Assembly: GCA_017558775.1 (NCBI GenBank)
Contig: JAFYTP010000117.1
Span: forward strand, 1 to 34,454
DNA from: Bacteroidales bacterium
GTDB taxonomy: Bacteria > Bacteroidota > Bacteroidia > Bacteroidales > UBA932
Direction of reading: 5' to 3'
DNA length: 34,454 bases
Shown piece by piece: positions 23,218 to 31,812 of this stretch. The first letter of the stretch is position 1. The number at the start of each line of letters is the position of its first letter. A model generated the notes under the pieces. That model made no database searches. It saw only the letters and a list, made by a program, of their open reading frames with translations, and was not told the DNA's origin. The position numbers were made by a program, and so were the translations under genes.

Positions 23218-24560
23218 GCGTTACAGTCGATATTTTGGAACGCTAAGGTCGGTATAATTTTGGACATGCACAAACGCGCGTCGTCGGCCGTGGCGATGAG
23301 GTTGTTCCACAGGTCGATGAAATTGCCCGTCACCAGCATCTCCCGCACCGGGTGCGTAATCTGGCCGTTCTCGAAGGCGAATCCCTCGATGCCGTACGAG
23401 AAATTGCCGGTGGAGGGATTGCTGTTGCCGCCGTTGAAGCCGTTGATGAGGATGCCGTTTCCGACCTTGCAGAGGAGATCCTCCCGCGTCTTGCAGCCCC
23501 CGAAGGGCACGACTTTCGGACGGGTGGCGTCTTCGATCGTCGGTTCCATCCCGGTCTTCCCGGCGATGTACGTGTTCACGAAATAGCGGGTGATGACGCC
23601 CTTGTCGATGATGGGGAATTCCTTTGTCGCGACGCCTTCGCTATCGTAGAGACGGGCGCCGGATTCTCCCTGGTTGCGAGGGCAATCAAGGATGGTAAGA
23701 TATTCAGGGAAAACGCGTTCGCCCACCTTGTCCAGCAGGAACGAGTTCTTCTGCTGCACGGCGTAGCCTCCGAGGGCGCTGAGCACCGGCGTGAGGAACT
23801 TGGAAGCGCACTCGCTGTCCACCACGATGTTGCACTTGCCGCCGGGATGGTCCTGCGGTCCGATCTGGGCGGCAGCCCGCCGGACGGCGGTTTCGCTGCA
23901 GTTTCCCAGGGCGGGGAGGATGGCTTCTAGCCGCGGCGAGGCATCCCACCAGTAGCTTGCGTAGCGGTTGCCTTCCGGGTCTTCCACCGTCACTTCGTAT
24001 CCGATTTCAAAGGAGGTTTCCGTATGGCGGGCGAAGAGCCCGTTGGAGTCCATGACCACGCTGTCGAAGAGACTGTCAGAATACTCTCCCTCTTCGGAAA
24101 TCAGCGTGAAACCCTTCTCCAGTTCCGCCTTCCGGCTCCACAGGGAGGTGCCGACGGCCATTTCCCGACGCTGCTCTGACGTCAGGCCTTCGTATGCGGA
24201 ATCATACAGGTTCAGTTCCTTTCCGTTCAATGCGTCCTTAACTGTGCGGGCGGGATCCGGCAGGTCGCGGGCTGCGTCCGGCTCCAGCGTCCGGACTGTG
24301 TCGATGGCACCGAGGAGGAAGGCCTTCAGCCCCTCCTCTTCCAGCCGGTTGGACGAGAAACTGCCGAAGCGTCCGTCCACGAACAGCGACACCTGCAAGC
24401 TGCGGTCCAGGGCATGGGTGACCTTGTCCAGCTCTCCGTTCAGCATCCCGAACAGTTCCATCAGGCTCTTGTTCAGGGTGACGCGCACTTTCTGCGCCCC
24501 GTTCTCGAGGGCGAATTCCATCGACGCCCTTGCCAGGGCGATTTCCTTGTCTGTCAGCAT
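23214..24560 (-). CDS. pmbA: PmbA/TldE-type subunit of the TldD/TldE metallopeptidase
   Basis: A 448-residue member of the modulator of DNA gyrase (TldD/PmbA) family. It lacks the zinc-binding HExxxH of TldD and therefore is the non-metal partner TldE. Visible are the central GPQDHPGGKCNIVVDSECAS region, the VFPEYLTILDCPRNQGESGARLYDSEGVAT stretch and the terminal SNPSTGNFSYGIEGFAFENG, all characteristic. TldD and TldE form a heterodimer that trims unfolded peptides, for example microcin B17 leader and the CcdA antitoxin in E. coli. The gene starts 1 nt after the tldD stop and overlaps slyD by 4 nt. Confidence 0.92.
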   Translation of the reverse strand: MLTDKEIALARASMEFALENGAQKVRVTLNKSLMELFGMLNGELDKVTHALDRSLQVSLFVDGRFGSFSSNRLEEEGLKAFLLGAIDTVRTLEPDAARDLPDPARTVKDALNGKELNLYDSAYEGLTSEQRREMAVGTSLWSRKAELEKGFTLISEEGEYSDSLFDSVVMDSNGLFARHTETSFEIGYEVTVEDPEGNRYASYWWDASPRLEAILPALGNCSETAVRRAAAQIGPQDHPGGKCNIVVDSECASKFLTPVLSALGGYAVQQKNSFLLDKVGERVFPEYLTILDCPRNQGESGARLYDSEGVATKEFPIIDKGVITRYFVNTYIAGKTGMEPTIEDATRPKVVPFGGCKTREDLLCKVGNGILINGFNGGNSNPSTGNFSYGIEGFAFENGQITHPVREMLVTGNFIDLWNNLIATADDARLCMSKIIPTLAFQNIDCNA

Positions 24561-24561
24561 C

Positions 24562-26028
24562 TTATTCTCCTCCTACGGTCAGGTTCCTGATAAGCACCGT
24601 CGGTATGCCGCAGGAGACGGGAGCGCTCTGCTCCTTCCCGCAGGTCCAAGCACCGGGGTCGATGACGAGGTCGTCGCCCACGGCGACGATGTCCCGCAGG
24701 GCCTCCGGGCCGTTGCCGATGATGTTGATGTCCTTGACGGGAGCCGTCAGGCGCCCGTTTTCGATGAGATAGCCGCTCTTGACGAAGAAGGTGAAGTCGC
24801 CTTCGCCGATCTTGACCTGCCCGTTCGAGAACTCATCGACATAAATCCCTTTCGGGACCGAGGCGATGATATCCTTCGGTGCGGCGTTTCCGCTTTCCAT
24901 GTAGGTGGCCCGCATCCGGGGGATCGGGGCGTAGCGGAAGGATTCGCGGCGGCCGTTGCCGGTGGGGGAGACCCCGTAGTGGCGTGCGCTGATGCGGTCG
25001 TGGAGATAGGAGGTCAGGATGCCGTCCTCCACCATATAGGTCTTTTGGGCGGGTACGCCCTCGTCGTCGAAGTTGAGGGCGCCGCGGTTGCCCTTGAGGG
25101 TACCGTCGTCGATGATGTTGATGCCCTCGGCGCAGATGCGCTGGCCCATCTTGTCAGAGAAGATGGAAGTGCCTTTCCGGTTGAAATCGGCCTCGAAGGC
25201 ATGGCCCATCGCTTCGTGGAGGAGGATGCCGGAGGCGCCGGCGCCCATCACCACGGGCATCTGCCCGCCCTTGGGCCGGCGGGCAGCGAAGCGGTCGTCG
25301 ATGCCCGCGACAACCTGCGCGGCCATCTCCTCGATGAGCCCGTCCGTGAGCATCTCCACGCCGGTGCGGAAGCTCCGGGAGGAGGATTTATTCTCGATGT
25401 TGCCTTCCTGCTGGAAGATGGCGGTAACAACGATCGTTCCCATCGGACGCGTCTCGTACTTGAGCTCCTTCAGGGAATTGTACATCAGCACATCCGTCAC
25501 CTGCCAGGCCAGGGTCGCCTGCACCTTCACGATGCGGTTGTCCCGGCTCTGGACGGCGTTCTCCAGTTTCCGGAGGAAGGGGATGAGGGCCGATGCTTCC
25601 GTTTCCCGCCAGTGTACCTGCACGGGATAGCGGTCGGCGGCGGGATTGGGCTCCCCGCGGAAGCGGCGGCCGACCAGGCGGGAGCCGTTGGCATCGGCCT
25701 GGACGGAGTGTTCATAGAAGTTGGATGTGCCGTCGGCGATGGCTGAAGCGGCCCGGGCGCTGGCGAGCATGTCGGGCATGGCCGTGCTCTCCGCATAGGC
25801 GTAGCCGGTCTTTTCTCCGCACAGGACGCGGATGCCGACGCCGTAGTCGATATGGCGGCCTCCGGCGTTCACGATGCCGTCCCGGAGTGTGAGGTTTCCA
25901 TACGTGGTGTTCTCGAAGTAGAGGTCGCAGTAGTCCCCGCCGTGGCGAAGCGCCTCGGCGACCAGGGTATCCAACTGCACTTCCTCGACCCGGAACAGGT
26001 CCAGATAGTGTTGTTTAGGGTGAATCAT
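24562..26028 (-). CDS. tldD: TldD zinc metallopeptidase subunit
   Basis: A 488-residue protein with the active-site motif HEAMGH (HExxxH) at residues 271-276 inside GILLHEAMGHAFEADF. The GGQMPVVMGAGASG approach loop before it, and downstream YTYM-like strands and GYLIENGRLTAPVKDINIIGNGPE, match TldD throughout. It should degrade small unstructured peptides together with the PmbA/TldE protein encoded next. Its first 14 nt overlap the 3' end of the zeta-like kinase gene, so the two are translationally coupled. No RiPP precursor, maturase or gyrase-toxin gene is nearby, so a general peptide-turnover role is most likely. Confidence 0.94.
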   Translation of the reverse strand: MIHPKQHYLDLFRVEEVQLDTLVAEALRHGGDYCDLYFENTTYGNLTLRDGIVNAGGRHIDYGVGIRVLCGEKTGYAYAESTAMPDMLASARAASAIADGTSNFYEHSVQADANGSRLVGRRFRGEPNPAADRYPVQVHWRETEASALIPFLRKLENAVQSRDNRIVKVQATLAWQVTDVLMYNSLKELKYETRPMGTIVVTAIFQQEGNIENKSSSRSFRTGVEMLTDGLIEEMAAQVVAGIDDRFAARRPKGGQMPVVMGAGASGILLHEAMGHAFEADFNRKGTSIFSDKMGQRICAEGINIIDDGTLKGNRGALNFDDEGVPAQKTYMVEDGILTSYLHDRISARHYGVSPTGNGRRESFRYAPIPRMRATYMESGNAAPKDIIASVPKGIYVDEFSNGQVKIGEGDFTFFVKSGYLIENGRLTAPVKDINIIGNGPEALRDIVAVGDDLVIDPGAWTCGKEQSAPVSCGIPTVLIRNLTVGGE

Positions 26029-26590
26029 GCGTGGCCTTGATCTGCTGATAGAGTTTGCGGTTCCGGACGGTGATGCCTTTCCGCGTCCCTTCAGCGACGA
26101 TTTGGAACTCGTTCTTGCTGTTGTCTACGAGCATCCATTTGTCACAAACGGGTGCGTAGATGTCGAAAAAATACTCGAGGCCGGCATAGTATCGCCGGCG
26201 GATCACTTCGGGGGGCACGTCGTGCCCGCCTGCCTCCACGCGGGCTGCCACCCGCGCGACGGCGATTTCAGGCGAATTGAGCCACAGATATACCACCGTG
26301 ACGAAGTAGCCCTGTTCCTGGGCGGTTTGCACCGTCTTGATGAGGGACCGGGTGGCCAGGGTGGTTTCGATGCAGAAATCCTCCCGTCGCTGGAAGAGAT
26401 ACTGCAGTTTCTTGAGCATATAGCGGCTGGCGGTGATGTACGCCGTCTCCGGATGGAACGGCGCGAAACTCTTCGCGAACTCGTCCGAATTCACGAACTC
26501 GCTGCAATCCAACAGCTCCGGGAGCAGCGTGTAGGACGCCGTCGTCTTCCCGGAGCCGTTGCAGCCGGATATGATGTACATCCGGGGCAT
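26015..26590 (-). CDS. Zeta-toxin-like P-loop kinase (predicted ATPase)
   Basis: A 191-residue protein of the zeta toxin/AAA-like family (often labelled predicted ABC-type ATPase). Walker A is GCNGSGKTT at residues 9-17, followed by FVNSDEFAKSF (zeta-like substrate Asp/Glu region), an ETTLATRSLI segment and a basic RRRYYAGLEYFF block corresponding to the C-terminal substrate-binding part. Epsilon-zeta toxins phosphorylate UDP-N-acetylglucosamine, but no epsilon antitoxin gene is present and the gene sits within a peptide-handling operon, so a toxin role is not supported. Either MPRM or the ATG three codons on can be the start. It follows the transporter gene after 12 nt. Confidence 0.8.
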   Translation of the reverse strand: MPRMYIISGCNGSGKTTASYTLLPELLDCSEFVNSDEFAKSFAPFHPETAYITASRYMLKKLQYLFQRREDFCIETTLATRSLIKTVQTAQEQGYFVTVVYLWLNSPEIAVARVAARVEAGGHDVPPEVIRRRYYAGLEYFFDIYAPVCDKWMLVDNSKNEFQIVAEGTRKGITVRNRKLYQQIKATHDSP

Positions 26591-26602
26591 GGGAGGCCCT
26601 TT

Positions 26603-28291
26603 TTATTCAGCCGTGGCCGCGTTGATCTTCTTGAGCATCGCGAACATAATGACGCCCGCGATGACGCAGAGTGCCATCAGGATCGCCCAGTTGGCCCAGA
26701 GGGGAACGCGCTCCCACAGCAGGCCGGGAATGGAGCTCAGGTAATTGCCGATGGCGGTGGAAGCGAACCACAGACCCATCATCAGACCCTTCAGGCGCGG
26801 CGGGGCGACCTTGGTGACGAAGGAGATACCCATCGGGCTGAGGAGCAGCTCCGCGAAGGTCAGGATGAGGTAAGTGCCCATCAGATAGGTCGGAACGACC
26901 GGATCCGGGGAGACGGTGCCGGCGAGTTCGGCCGGGGAGGCCTGGCCGCGGGAAGCGACGATCATCACGAGATAGCCGATGGCGGCGACGAACATGCCGA
27001 GGCCGATCTTCACCGGGGCGGAAGGCTCGCGGCCTTCGGGGTGCTTCTCGTCCTTCTTGTTCGCCAGGGCGCTGAAGATGGCCATGGAGACCGGTGTGAG
27101 GGCGACGACGAAGAACGGGTTGAACTGCTGGAACAGCTGCGGGAAGATCTCGAGCGGGTTGTCGAGGCCCTTGTAGATGCCATAGGCGCCGAGCCACAGC
27201 GCGGCGGTGACGAGGCCGCAGATGATCTTGGAGAGTTTCTTCTCACTTTGGAAGGTGGCGAAGAGGGTGTACACGGAAGCGGCAATCAGGGCGAGGGCCC
27301 AGATGTTGAAGCCGATGCGCGTCCATCCGGTGGAGAAGGCCTGGGTGTAGTCACGGGCGAACCAGGTCAGGGACTGGCCGTTCTGGTGGAAAGCCATCCA
27401 GAAGAAGATGACCACGGCGAAGACCAGGATGAGGGCGATGACGCGGCTCTTTTCCTGCGCCTTGGTGAGCTCCTTGACGGGCGTGGCGCTGGCGGCGGCC
27501 TGCTTGGCGTTCACATCGGCGTGCTGGAACCACTTCTTGCAACCGAAATAGATGGCGACGGAAGCGATCAGGGAGAGGCAGGCCACGGCGAAGCCCATGT
27601 TATAGGCGCTGGACAGGTGGTCGATGTAGTACTGGCTGAAGGCGGCGGTGTCCATCTGGCCGATGCCGGGCATCTGGCCCATCAGCTCTTCCAACTGGGA
27701 AACCTTCTCAGGGGCGATGCTGCCGTCCAGGAACTGGTGCGCGAGGGCGGGGATGTCGGCCTTGTAGATGAGGCCGGCCTTGCCCAGGAAGCGGTTGGTG
27801 ATGGCGGTAGCGGCGGCCGGGGCGAACATGGCGCCGATGTTGATGGCCATATAGAATAGCGAGAAGGCGGAGTCGCGCTTCGCGGAATACTTCGGGTCGT
27901 CATAGAGGTTGCCCACCAGGACCTGCAGGTTGCCCTTGAACAGGCCGGTGCCGATGGCGATGAGCGTCAGGGCGCCGATCATCAGGGCGACGCCGAGCGT
28001 GTTGGCCGGCGTGGGGATGGAGAGGCACAGGTAACCGGCGAACATCACCGCGATACCGGTCACGACGCACTTGCCGTAACCGATCTTGTCGGCGAGCCAG
28101 CCGCCGACGACCGGCATGAAATAAACAGCTGCGAGGAAGATGGCGTAAACCTGGCTGGCGGTCGCTCCGTTCCATCCGAATTTCGCCTGGAGGAAGAGCA
28201 TGAAAATGGCCAGCATGGTGTAGTAGCCGAAGCGTTCGCCGGTGTTGGCGAGAGCGAGGGCGTACAGGCCTTTGTGTTGTCCTTTGAACAT
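26603..28291 (-). CDS. POT-family (PTR2/DtpT-like) proton-dependent oligopeptide transporter
   Basis: A 562-residue membrane protein with about 14 helices. GQHKGLYALALANTGERFGYY contains the POT signature ExxERFxYY in its Bacteroidetes form, and VYFMPVVGGWLADKIGYGKC is the family's second signature. A soluble segment around residues 230-290 follows the first half, and the C-terminal part shows ELLLSPMGISFVTKVAPPRLKGLMMGLWF. It imports di- and tripeptides with protons. The ATG at 28291 is preferred over upstream in-frame codons because TATATTTG (28337-28330) overlaps them. It heads the six-gene minus-strand run ending in the GT2 gene. Confidence 0.93.
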   Translation of the reverse strand: MFKGQHKGLYALALANTGERFGYYTMLAIFMLFLQAKFGWNGATASQVYAIFLAAVYFMPVVGGWLADKIGYGKCVVTGIAVMFAGYLCLSIPTPANTLGVALMIGALTLIAIGTGLFKGNLQVLVGNLYDDPKYSAKRDSAFSLFYMAINIGAMFAPAAATAITNRFLGKAGLIYKADIPALAHQFLDGSIAPEKVSQLEELMGQMPGIGQMDTAAFSQYYIDHLSSAYNMGFAVACLSLIASVAIYFGCKKWFQHADVNAKQAAASATPVKELTKAQEKSRVIALILVFAVVIFFWMAFHQNGQSLTWFARDYTQAFSTGWTRIGFNIWALALIAASVYTLFATFQSEKKLSKIICGLVTAALWLGAYGIYKGLDNPLEIFPQLFQQFNPFFVVALTPVSMAIFSALANKKDEKHPEGREPSAPVKIGLGMFVAAIGYLVMIVASRGQASPAELAGTVSPDPVVPTYLMGTYLILTFAELLLSPMGISFVTKVAPPRLKGLMMGLWFASTAIGNYLSSIPGLLWERVPLWANWAILMALCVIAGVIMFAMLKKINAATAE

Positions 28292-28329
28292 ATCGATTAG
28301 GTTTTTATGAATAATCACGTCCGATTTCA

Positions 28330-28367
28330 CAAATATAACATATTATTCGTAAAAAATAGTAACTTTG
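28330..28367. promoter_or_regulatory. Divergent POT / LpxL promoters with a 22-bp gap
   Basis: TATATTTG (28337-28330, minus) and TAACTTTG (28360-28367, plus) are back to back with exactly 22 bp between them. The plus box ends 9 nt before its ATG at 28377; the minus box ends 38 nt before the ATG at 28291. The strip is strongly AT-rich. No -33 TTTG is seen. Confidence 0.65.
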
Positions 28368-28376
28368 TAAAGGTAT

Positions 28377-29312
28377 ATGGAAAAGAAAAGGACTTTCGGC
28401 GTCCGTCTGATGGAGTTTTTCCTGCGTCTCCATGCCCGGCTGCCGCTTGCATATCATTATGCCTGGGGACGTTTCGTCACCTGGCTTGTCCGTGACGTCT
28501 TCCGCTATCGCACGGACGTGGTCCTGACCAACCTTTCCCGCAGTTTTCCCGACAAGGATTACGACGATATCAAGGCCATTTACAAGCAGTTCTATATCCA
28601 TTTCGGCGAGCTCTTTGCGGAGGCCATCTGGTTCTCCGGCTGCCGTGGCAAGAATGGCCGGGAAAAGCTCATCCGCCAGAACATCTGCGAGATCGACAAT
28701 ATCGACGAATTCAACGCCTTTTACGACCGTTCTTCCTCGGTGATGCTCCTGAACTCCCATGCCGGGAACTGGGAGCTGATGGGTGGTGTAGGTCAATATG
28801 ACCAACTTGCCACGGGCAAGCGGACATGGACCGAAAAAGAGGTCGTCGTCCTGTACCGCGCCCTGAGCAGCAAGTTCTGGGATAGGGTGATGGCCGATGG
28901 CCGCTGCGCCCCCGTCGCGGACCTGGATTTCGAGGGCTACATCGAGGGCGGGGCCATCCTCCGCTATGCGGTCGCCCATCGGCGGGAAAAGAAAATGTAC
29001 ATCTTCAACACGGACCAGTATCCCTACTGGCTGGCCGGGCGTTTCTCCGTGGGCCAGTTCATGAACCAGGAAACCCTGGCGATGGGCGGCGGTGCTTCGA
29101 TCGCCTGCAAGATGGGCATGTCCGTGGCCTATATCCGCTGGTACCGGACGGAACGGGGGCATTACCGCCTCTCTTTCGTTCCTTTGACGGAGAACGCGTC
29201 CGACACCACCCCGGAAGAATTGATGAAACTGTATTACAAGCATCTGGAGGAAGACATCAAGGCCCAGCCCTGGAACTATCTCTGGACGCATAAACGATGG
29301 AGAATACAATGA
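28377..29312 (+). CDS. LpxL/HtrB-type lipid A acyltransferase
   Basis: A 311-residue enzyme of the lysophospholipid/lipid A acyltransferase group. The catalytic HX4E motif is HAGNWE with His128 and Glu133. Downstream NTDQYPYWLAGRFSVGQFMNQETLAMGGGAS and RTERGHYRLSFVPL fit the rest of the family fold. Such enzymes add a secondary acyl chain to lipid A in the inner membrane. The N-terminus has an amphipathic, weakly hydrophobic helix for membrane contact. Its ATG lies 9 nt after the -7 box. The stop overlaps the start of the DUF4831 gene (ATGA), so the pair is coupled. A related ornithine-lipid acyltransferase function is an alternative. Confidence 0.88.
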   Translation: MEKKRTFGVRLMEFFLRLHARLPLAYHYAWGRFVTWLVRDVFRYRTDVVLTNLSRSFPDKDYDDIKAIYKQFYIHFGELFAEAIWFSGCRGKNGREKLIRQNICEIDNIDEFNAFYDRSSSVMLLNSHAGNWELMGGVGQYDQLATGKRTWTEKEVVVLYRALSSKFWDRVMADGRCAPVADLDFEGYIEGGAILRYAVAHRREKKMYIFNTDQYPYWLAGRFSVGQFMNQETLAMGGGASIACKMGMSVAYIRWYRTERGHYRLSFVPLTENASDTTPEELMKLYYKHLEEDIKAQPWNYLWTHKRWRIQ

Positions 29313-30307
29313 ACTTGAACTTGAAAGTCTTAGCCGTCGGCCTTCTGCTGGCCGTCCCTGCGCTTGTGCAGGCTCAGACTGTCTCGTACAGTCTTCCGCA
29401 GACCACCGTCACCGTGGAGGTGGACGCGGTCCAGGAATCTTTCTTCGCCGGCCCTTACGCCCCCTATGCCAAGCGTTTCCTCGGCATCGACGTCCAGGAG
29501 CAGGACGCCACCCGCTCCTATGTGAAGGAAGTCCGGCTCGTCACCCGGGCGGAGGCTGATCCGAAGGCCCGGTTCTCCATCGACACGAAGGGTGTCGAGG
29601 ACCGTTTCCTCGCCCTTACCGCCCAGGGCCTGGTCTCCTTCCAGGACAAGCTCGAGGCCGGCGACCTCGTCTGGCGCTTCAACCCCAAGCCGGAGGCTGA
29701 CTTCGGCACCATGGGCATGACCAAGCAGACCAAGATGGAAACCCGCATCATCTGGCAGGAAGTCGAGACGGACACCGCCTTTGTGCGCGTTCCCGTGGAG
29801 GAGTCCTACCAGGTGCAGAAAACCATCGAGATGAAGGCCCAGGAGGCCGCGGATGTGGTCCTGAAGGCCCGCCGGGAGCGTTTTAACATCTCTACCGGCA
29901 ACACCGATGCGACTTTCAGCGGGGAAGCGCTCGGCGCCGCCCTTGCGGAGTTGGACCGTGTGGAGCAGGAATACCTGACGCTCTTCACCGGCTACACCGT
30001 CTCCCGCGAGCAGAGCGGTTCGTTCGACGTCATTCCGTCCGCGGAGGACCGCGTCTTCCGGTATACCGCTTTCCGGCTGTCCGATCGTGAAGGACTGGTC
30101 ACCGAGGGCGCCGGCACGCCCTATTATCTGGAGTTCGAGCCGGAAGAGGTCGTCGAACCGGCCGGTTCCCGCGATTCCAGGAACGCCGTCCATTACCGGA
30201 TTCCCGCCGTGTGCAACGTGAAGCTGGCTTCCGGGGGAAAGACCCTCTTCCAGGGCCGCCTCCCCGTGTACCAGTTGGGCGTCGAATCCCTTTATCCCCT
30301 GAGATAA
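29309..30307 (+). CDS. DUF4831 family exported protein
   Basis: A 332-residue protein with a clear signal peptide (MNLNLKVLAVGLLLAVPALVQAQ cut after AQA, in pieces hydrophobic throughout). The mature part fits the Bacteroidetes-specific DUF4831 family: early TVSYSLPQTTVTVEVDAVQE, FAGPYAPYAKRFLGIDVQ, central KEVRLVTRAEADPKARFSID, then DVVLKARRERFNISTGNTDAT and SGSFDVIPSAEDRVFRYTAFR. The function is unknown. The ATG at 29309 (coupled to the previous stop) is preferred over 29297, as it begins the signal peptide. It follows the acyltransferase gene and is 25 nt upstream of pepD. Confidence 0.82.
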   Translation: MNLNLKVLAVGLLLAVPALVQAQTVSYSLPQTTVTVEVDAVQESFFAGPYAPYAKRFLGIDVQEQDATRSYVKEVRLVTRAEADPKARFSIDTKGVEDRFLALTAQGLVSFQDKLEAGDLVWRFNPKPEADFGTMGMTKQTKMETRIIWQEVETDTAFVRVPVEESYQVQKTIEMKAQEAADVVLKARRERFNISTGNTDATFSGEALGAALAELDRVEQEYLTLFTGYTVSREQSGSFDVIPSAEDRVFRYTAFRLSDREGLVTEGAGTPYYLEFEPEEVVEPAGSRDSRNAVHYRIPAVCNVKLASGGKTLFQGRLPVYQLGVESLYPLR

Positions 30308-30332
30308 TTTTCCATAAAACACTAAAAACGAT

Positions 30333-31790
30333 ATGAGCATCAAAGATTTGGAACCCAAAGTGGTATGGGGTAACTTCTACGGCCTGACCCAGGTCCCGAG
30401 ACCCTCCAAGCACGAAGAGAAAGTCATTGAATATCTGCTCCAGTGGGGCAAGGACCACAACGTGGAGGTCCATAAAGACGAAACCGGAAACATCATCTTC
30501 CGCGCGCCGGCCACCCCCGGCTTCGAGAACCGCCGCGGCGTGATCCTCCAGGGCCACATGGACATGGTCCCGCAGAAGACCTCCGATTCCGACCATAACT
30601 TCCTGACCGATCCCATCAAGGCCTATGTCGATGGCGACTGGGTCACCGCGGACCGCACCACCCTCGGTGCCGACAACGGTATGGGCGTCGCGATGGGCCT
30701 GGCCGTCCTCGAGGACAAGTCCGTCCAGCACGGCCCCGTCGAGGTCCTCGTGACCTATGACGAGGAAACCGGCATGACCGGCGCCACCATGCTGAAGCCG
30801 GGCGTCCTGCAGGGCGACATCCTCATCAACATGGACTCCGAGGAGGAGGGCGAACTCTGCGTCGGCTGCGCCGGCGGTTTGGACGTCTCTGCTGAATTCA
30901 AGTATCGCAAGTATAACACGAAACCCGGCTGGAAGGGCCTGAAACTCACCGTCAAGGGCCTCCAGGGCGGACACTCCGGCATGGACATCTCCCTATACCG
31001 CGCCAACGCGAACAAGGTGATGGCCCGTATCCTCCTTCCGCTGATGGAGGTGTTCGGCGTGCAGATCGTCAGCTTCACGGGTGGTTCCCTGCGGAACGCC
31101 ATCCCGTTCGAAGCCGAGGTCGAGACCGTCGTCCCCGCCGAGAACCTGGAGTCCGTGAAGAAGCTCATCGGCAACATCTTCGACGAGATCAAGGCCGAGT
31201 TCCAGGACAGCGATCCGGGTGCCGTTCTTTATGTGGACGATGTCCCCGCCGCGCCCAAGTATCTGCAGGGCAGCGTGATGCTGAACTTCGTCAAGGGCCT
31301 CCTGGCCTGCCCGTCCAGCGTCATCCGCATGAGCCAGACGATGGAAGGCCTTACCGAGACCTCCATCAACATGGCCATCGTCCGCACCGAGAAGGGCCGC
31401 GCCACGGTCCATTCCCTGATGCGCAGCGCCGTGGACACTGCGAAGATGGCCCTGGCCCAGCGCGTCCGCTGCATCTTCGAGCTCGCCGGTGCCGATGAGA
31501 TCGAGTTCAAGGGCGGTTACAGCGGCTGGACGCCGAAGTTGGACACCCCGATGAACAAGGTGATGATGGAGCAGTTCCAGAAGGTGTACGGCTATCCGAT
31601 GAAGATCATGGCCACCCACGGCGGTCTCGAGTGCGCCCTCCTCGGCGCCAAGTACCCGAAGTGGGAGATGGTCTCGATCGGACCTACCGTCAAGTATCCG
31701 CATTCCCCGGACGAGCGCGTGAACATCGCTTCCGTCGGCCGTACCTGGGAGTATCTCAAGGAGGTCCTGAAGAACGTTCCTGAGAAGTAG
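30333..31790 (+). CDS. pepD: Aminoacyl-histidine dipeptidase (PepD, M20C)
   Basis: A 485-residue cytosolic zinc dipeptidase for Xaa-His and many other dipeptides. Metal and catalytic residues are His75 and Asp77 in QGHMDMV, bridging Asp114 in LGADNGMG, Glu144/Glu145 in DEETGM, and Glu in MDSEEEGELCVG. The lid domain GLQGGHSGMDISLYRAN is intact and a final His lies in KYPHSPDERV. Codon use is strongly biased, suggesting high expression. It probably works on peptides brought in by the POT transporter, whose gene is 2 kb away on the other strand. It is followed by the hrpB frame 1 nt after its stop. Confidence 0.95.
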   Translation: MSIKDLEPKVVWGNFYGLTQVPRPSKHEEKVIEYLLQWGKDHNVEVHKDETGNIIFRAPATPGFENRRGVILQGHMDMVPQKTSDSDHNFLTDPIKAYVDGDWVTADRTTLGADNGMGVAMGLAVLEDKSVQHGPVEVLVTYDEETGMTGATMLKPGVLQGDILINMDSEEEGELCVGCAGGLDVSAEFKYRKYNTKPGWKGLKLTVKGLQGGHSGMDISLYRANANKVMARILLPLMEVFGVQIVSFTGGSLRNAIPFEAEVETVVPAENLESVKKLIGNIFDEIKAEFQDSDPGAVLYVDDVPAAPKYLQGSVMLNFVKGLLACPSSVIRMSQTMEGLTETSINMAIVRTEKGRATVHSLMRSAVDTAKMALAQRVRCIFELAGADEIEFKGGYSGWTPKLDTPMNKVMMEQFQKVYGYPMKIMATHGGLECALLGAKYPKWEMVSIGPTVKYPHSPDERVNIASVGRTWEYLKEVLKNVPEK

Positions 31791-31812
31791 CATATCCCTC
31801 CCGGTCGCGGAA

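Noticed and set aside
24562-26028. RiPP biosynthesis locus suggested by TldD/TldE
   Set aside because: No precursor peptide, radical SAM, YcaO or cyclodehydratase gene is visible within the window, and TldD/E are widespread housekeeping proteases.
26015-26590. Toxin-antitoxin module based on the zeta-like protein
   Set aside because: No small antitoxin gene precedes or follows it. The neighbours are a transporter (12 nt) and tldD (overlap), so it is part of a metabolic run.
26027-27859. A 610-codon plus-strand open frame opposite the zeta-like kinase and POT genes
   Set aside because: Its composition (Gly, Glu, His, Asp runs) shows it is the antisense of high-GC genes; the minus-strand genes have clear families and coupling.
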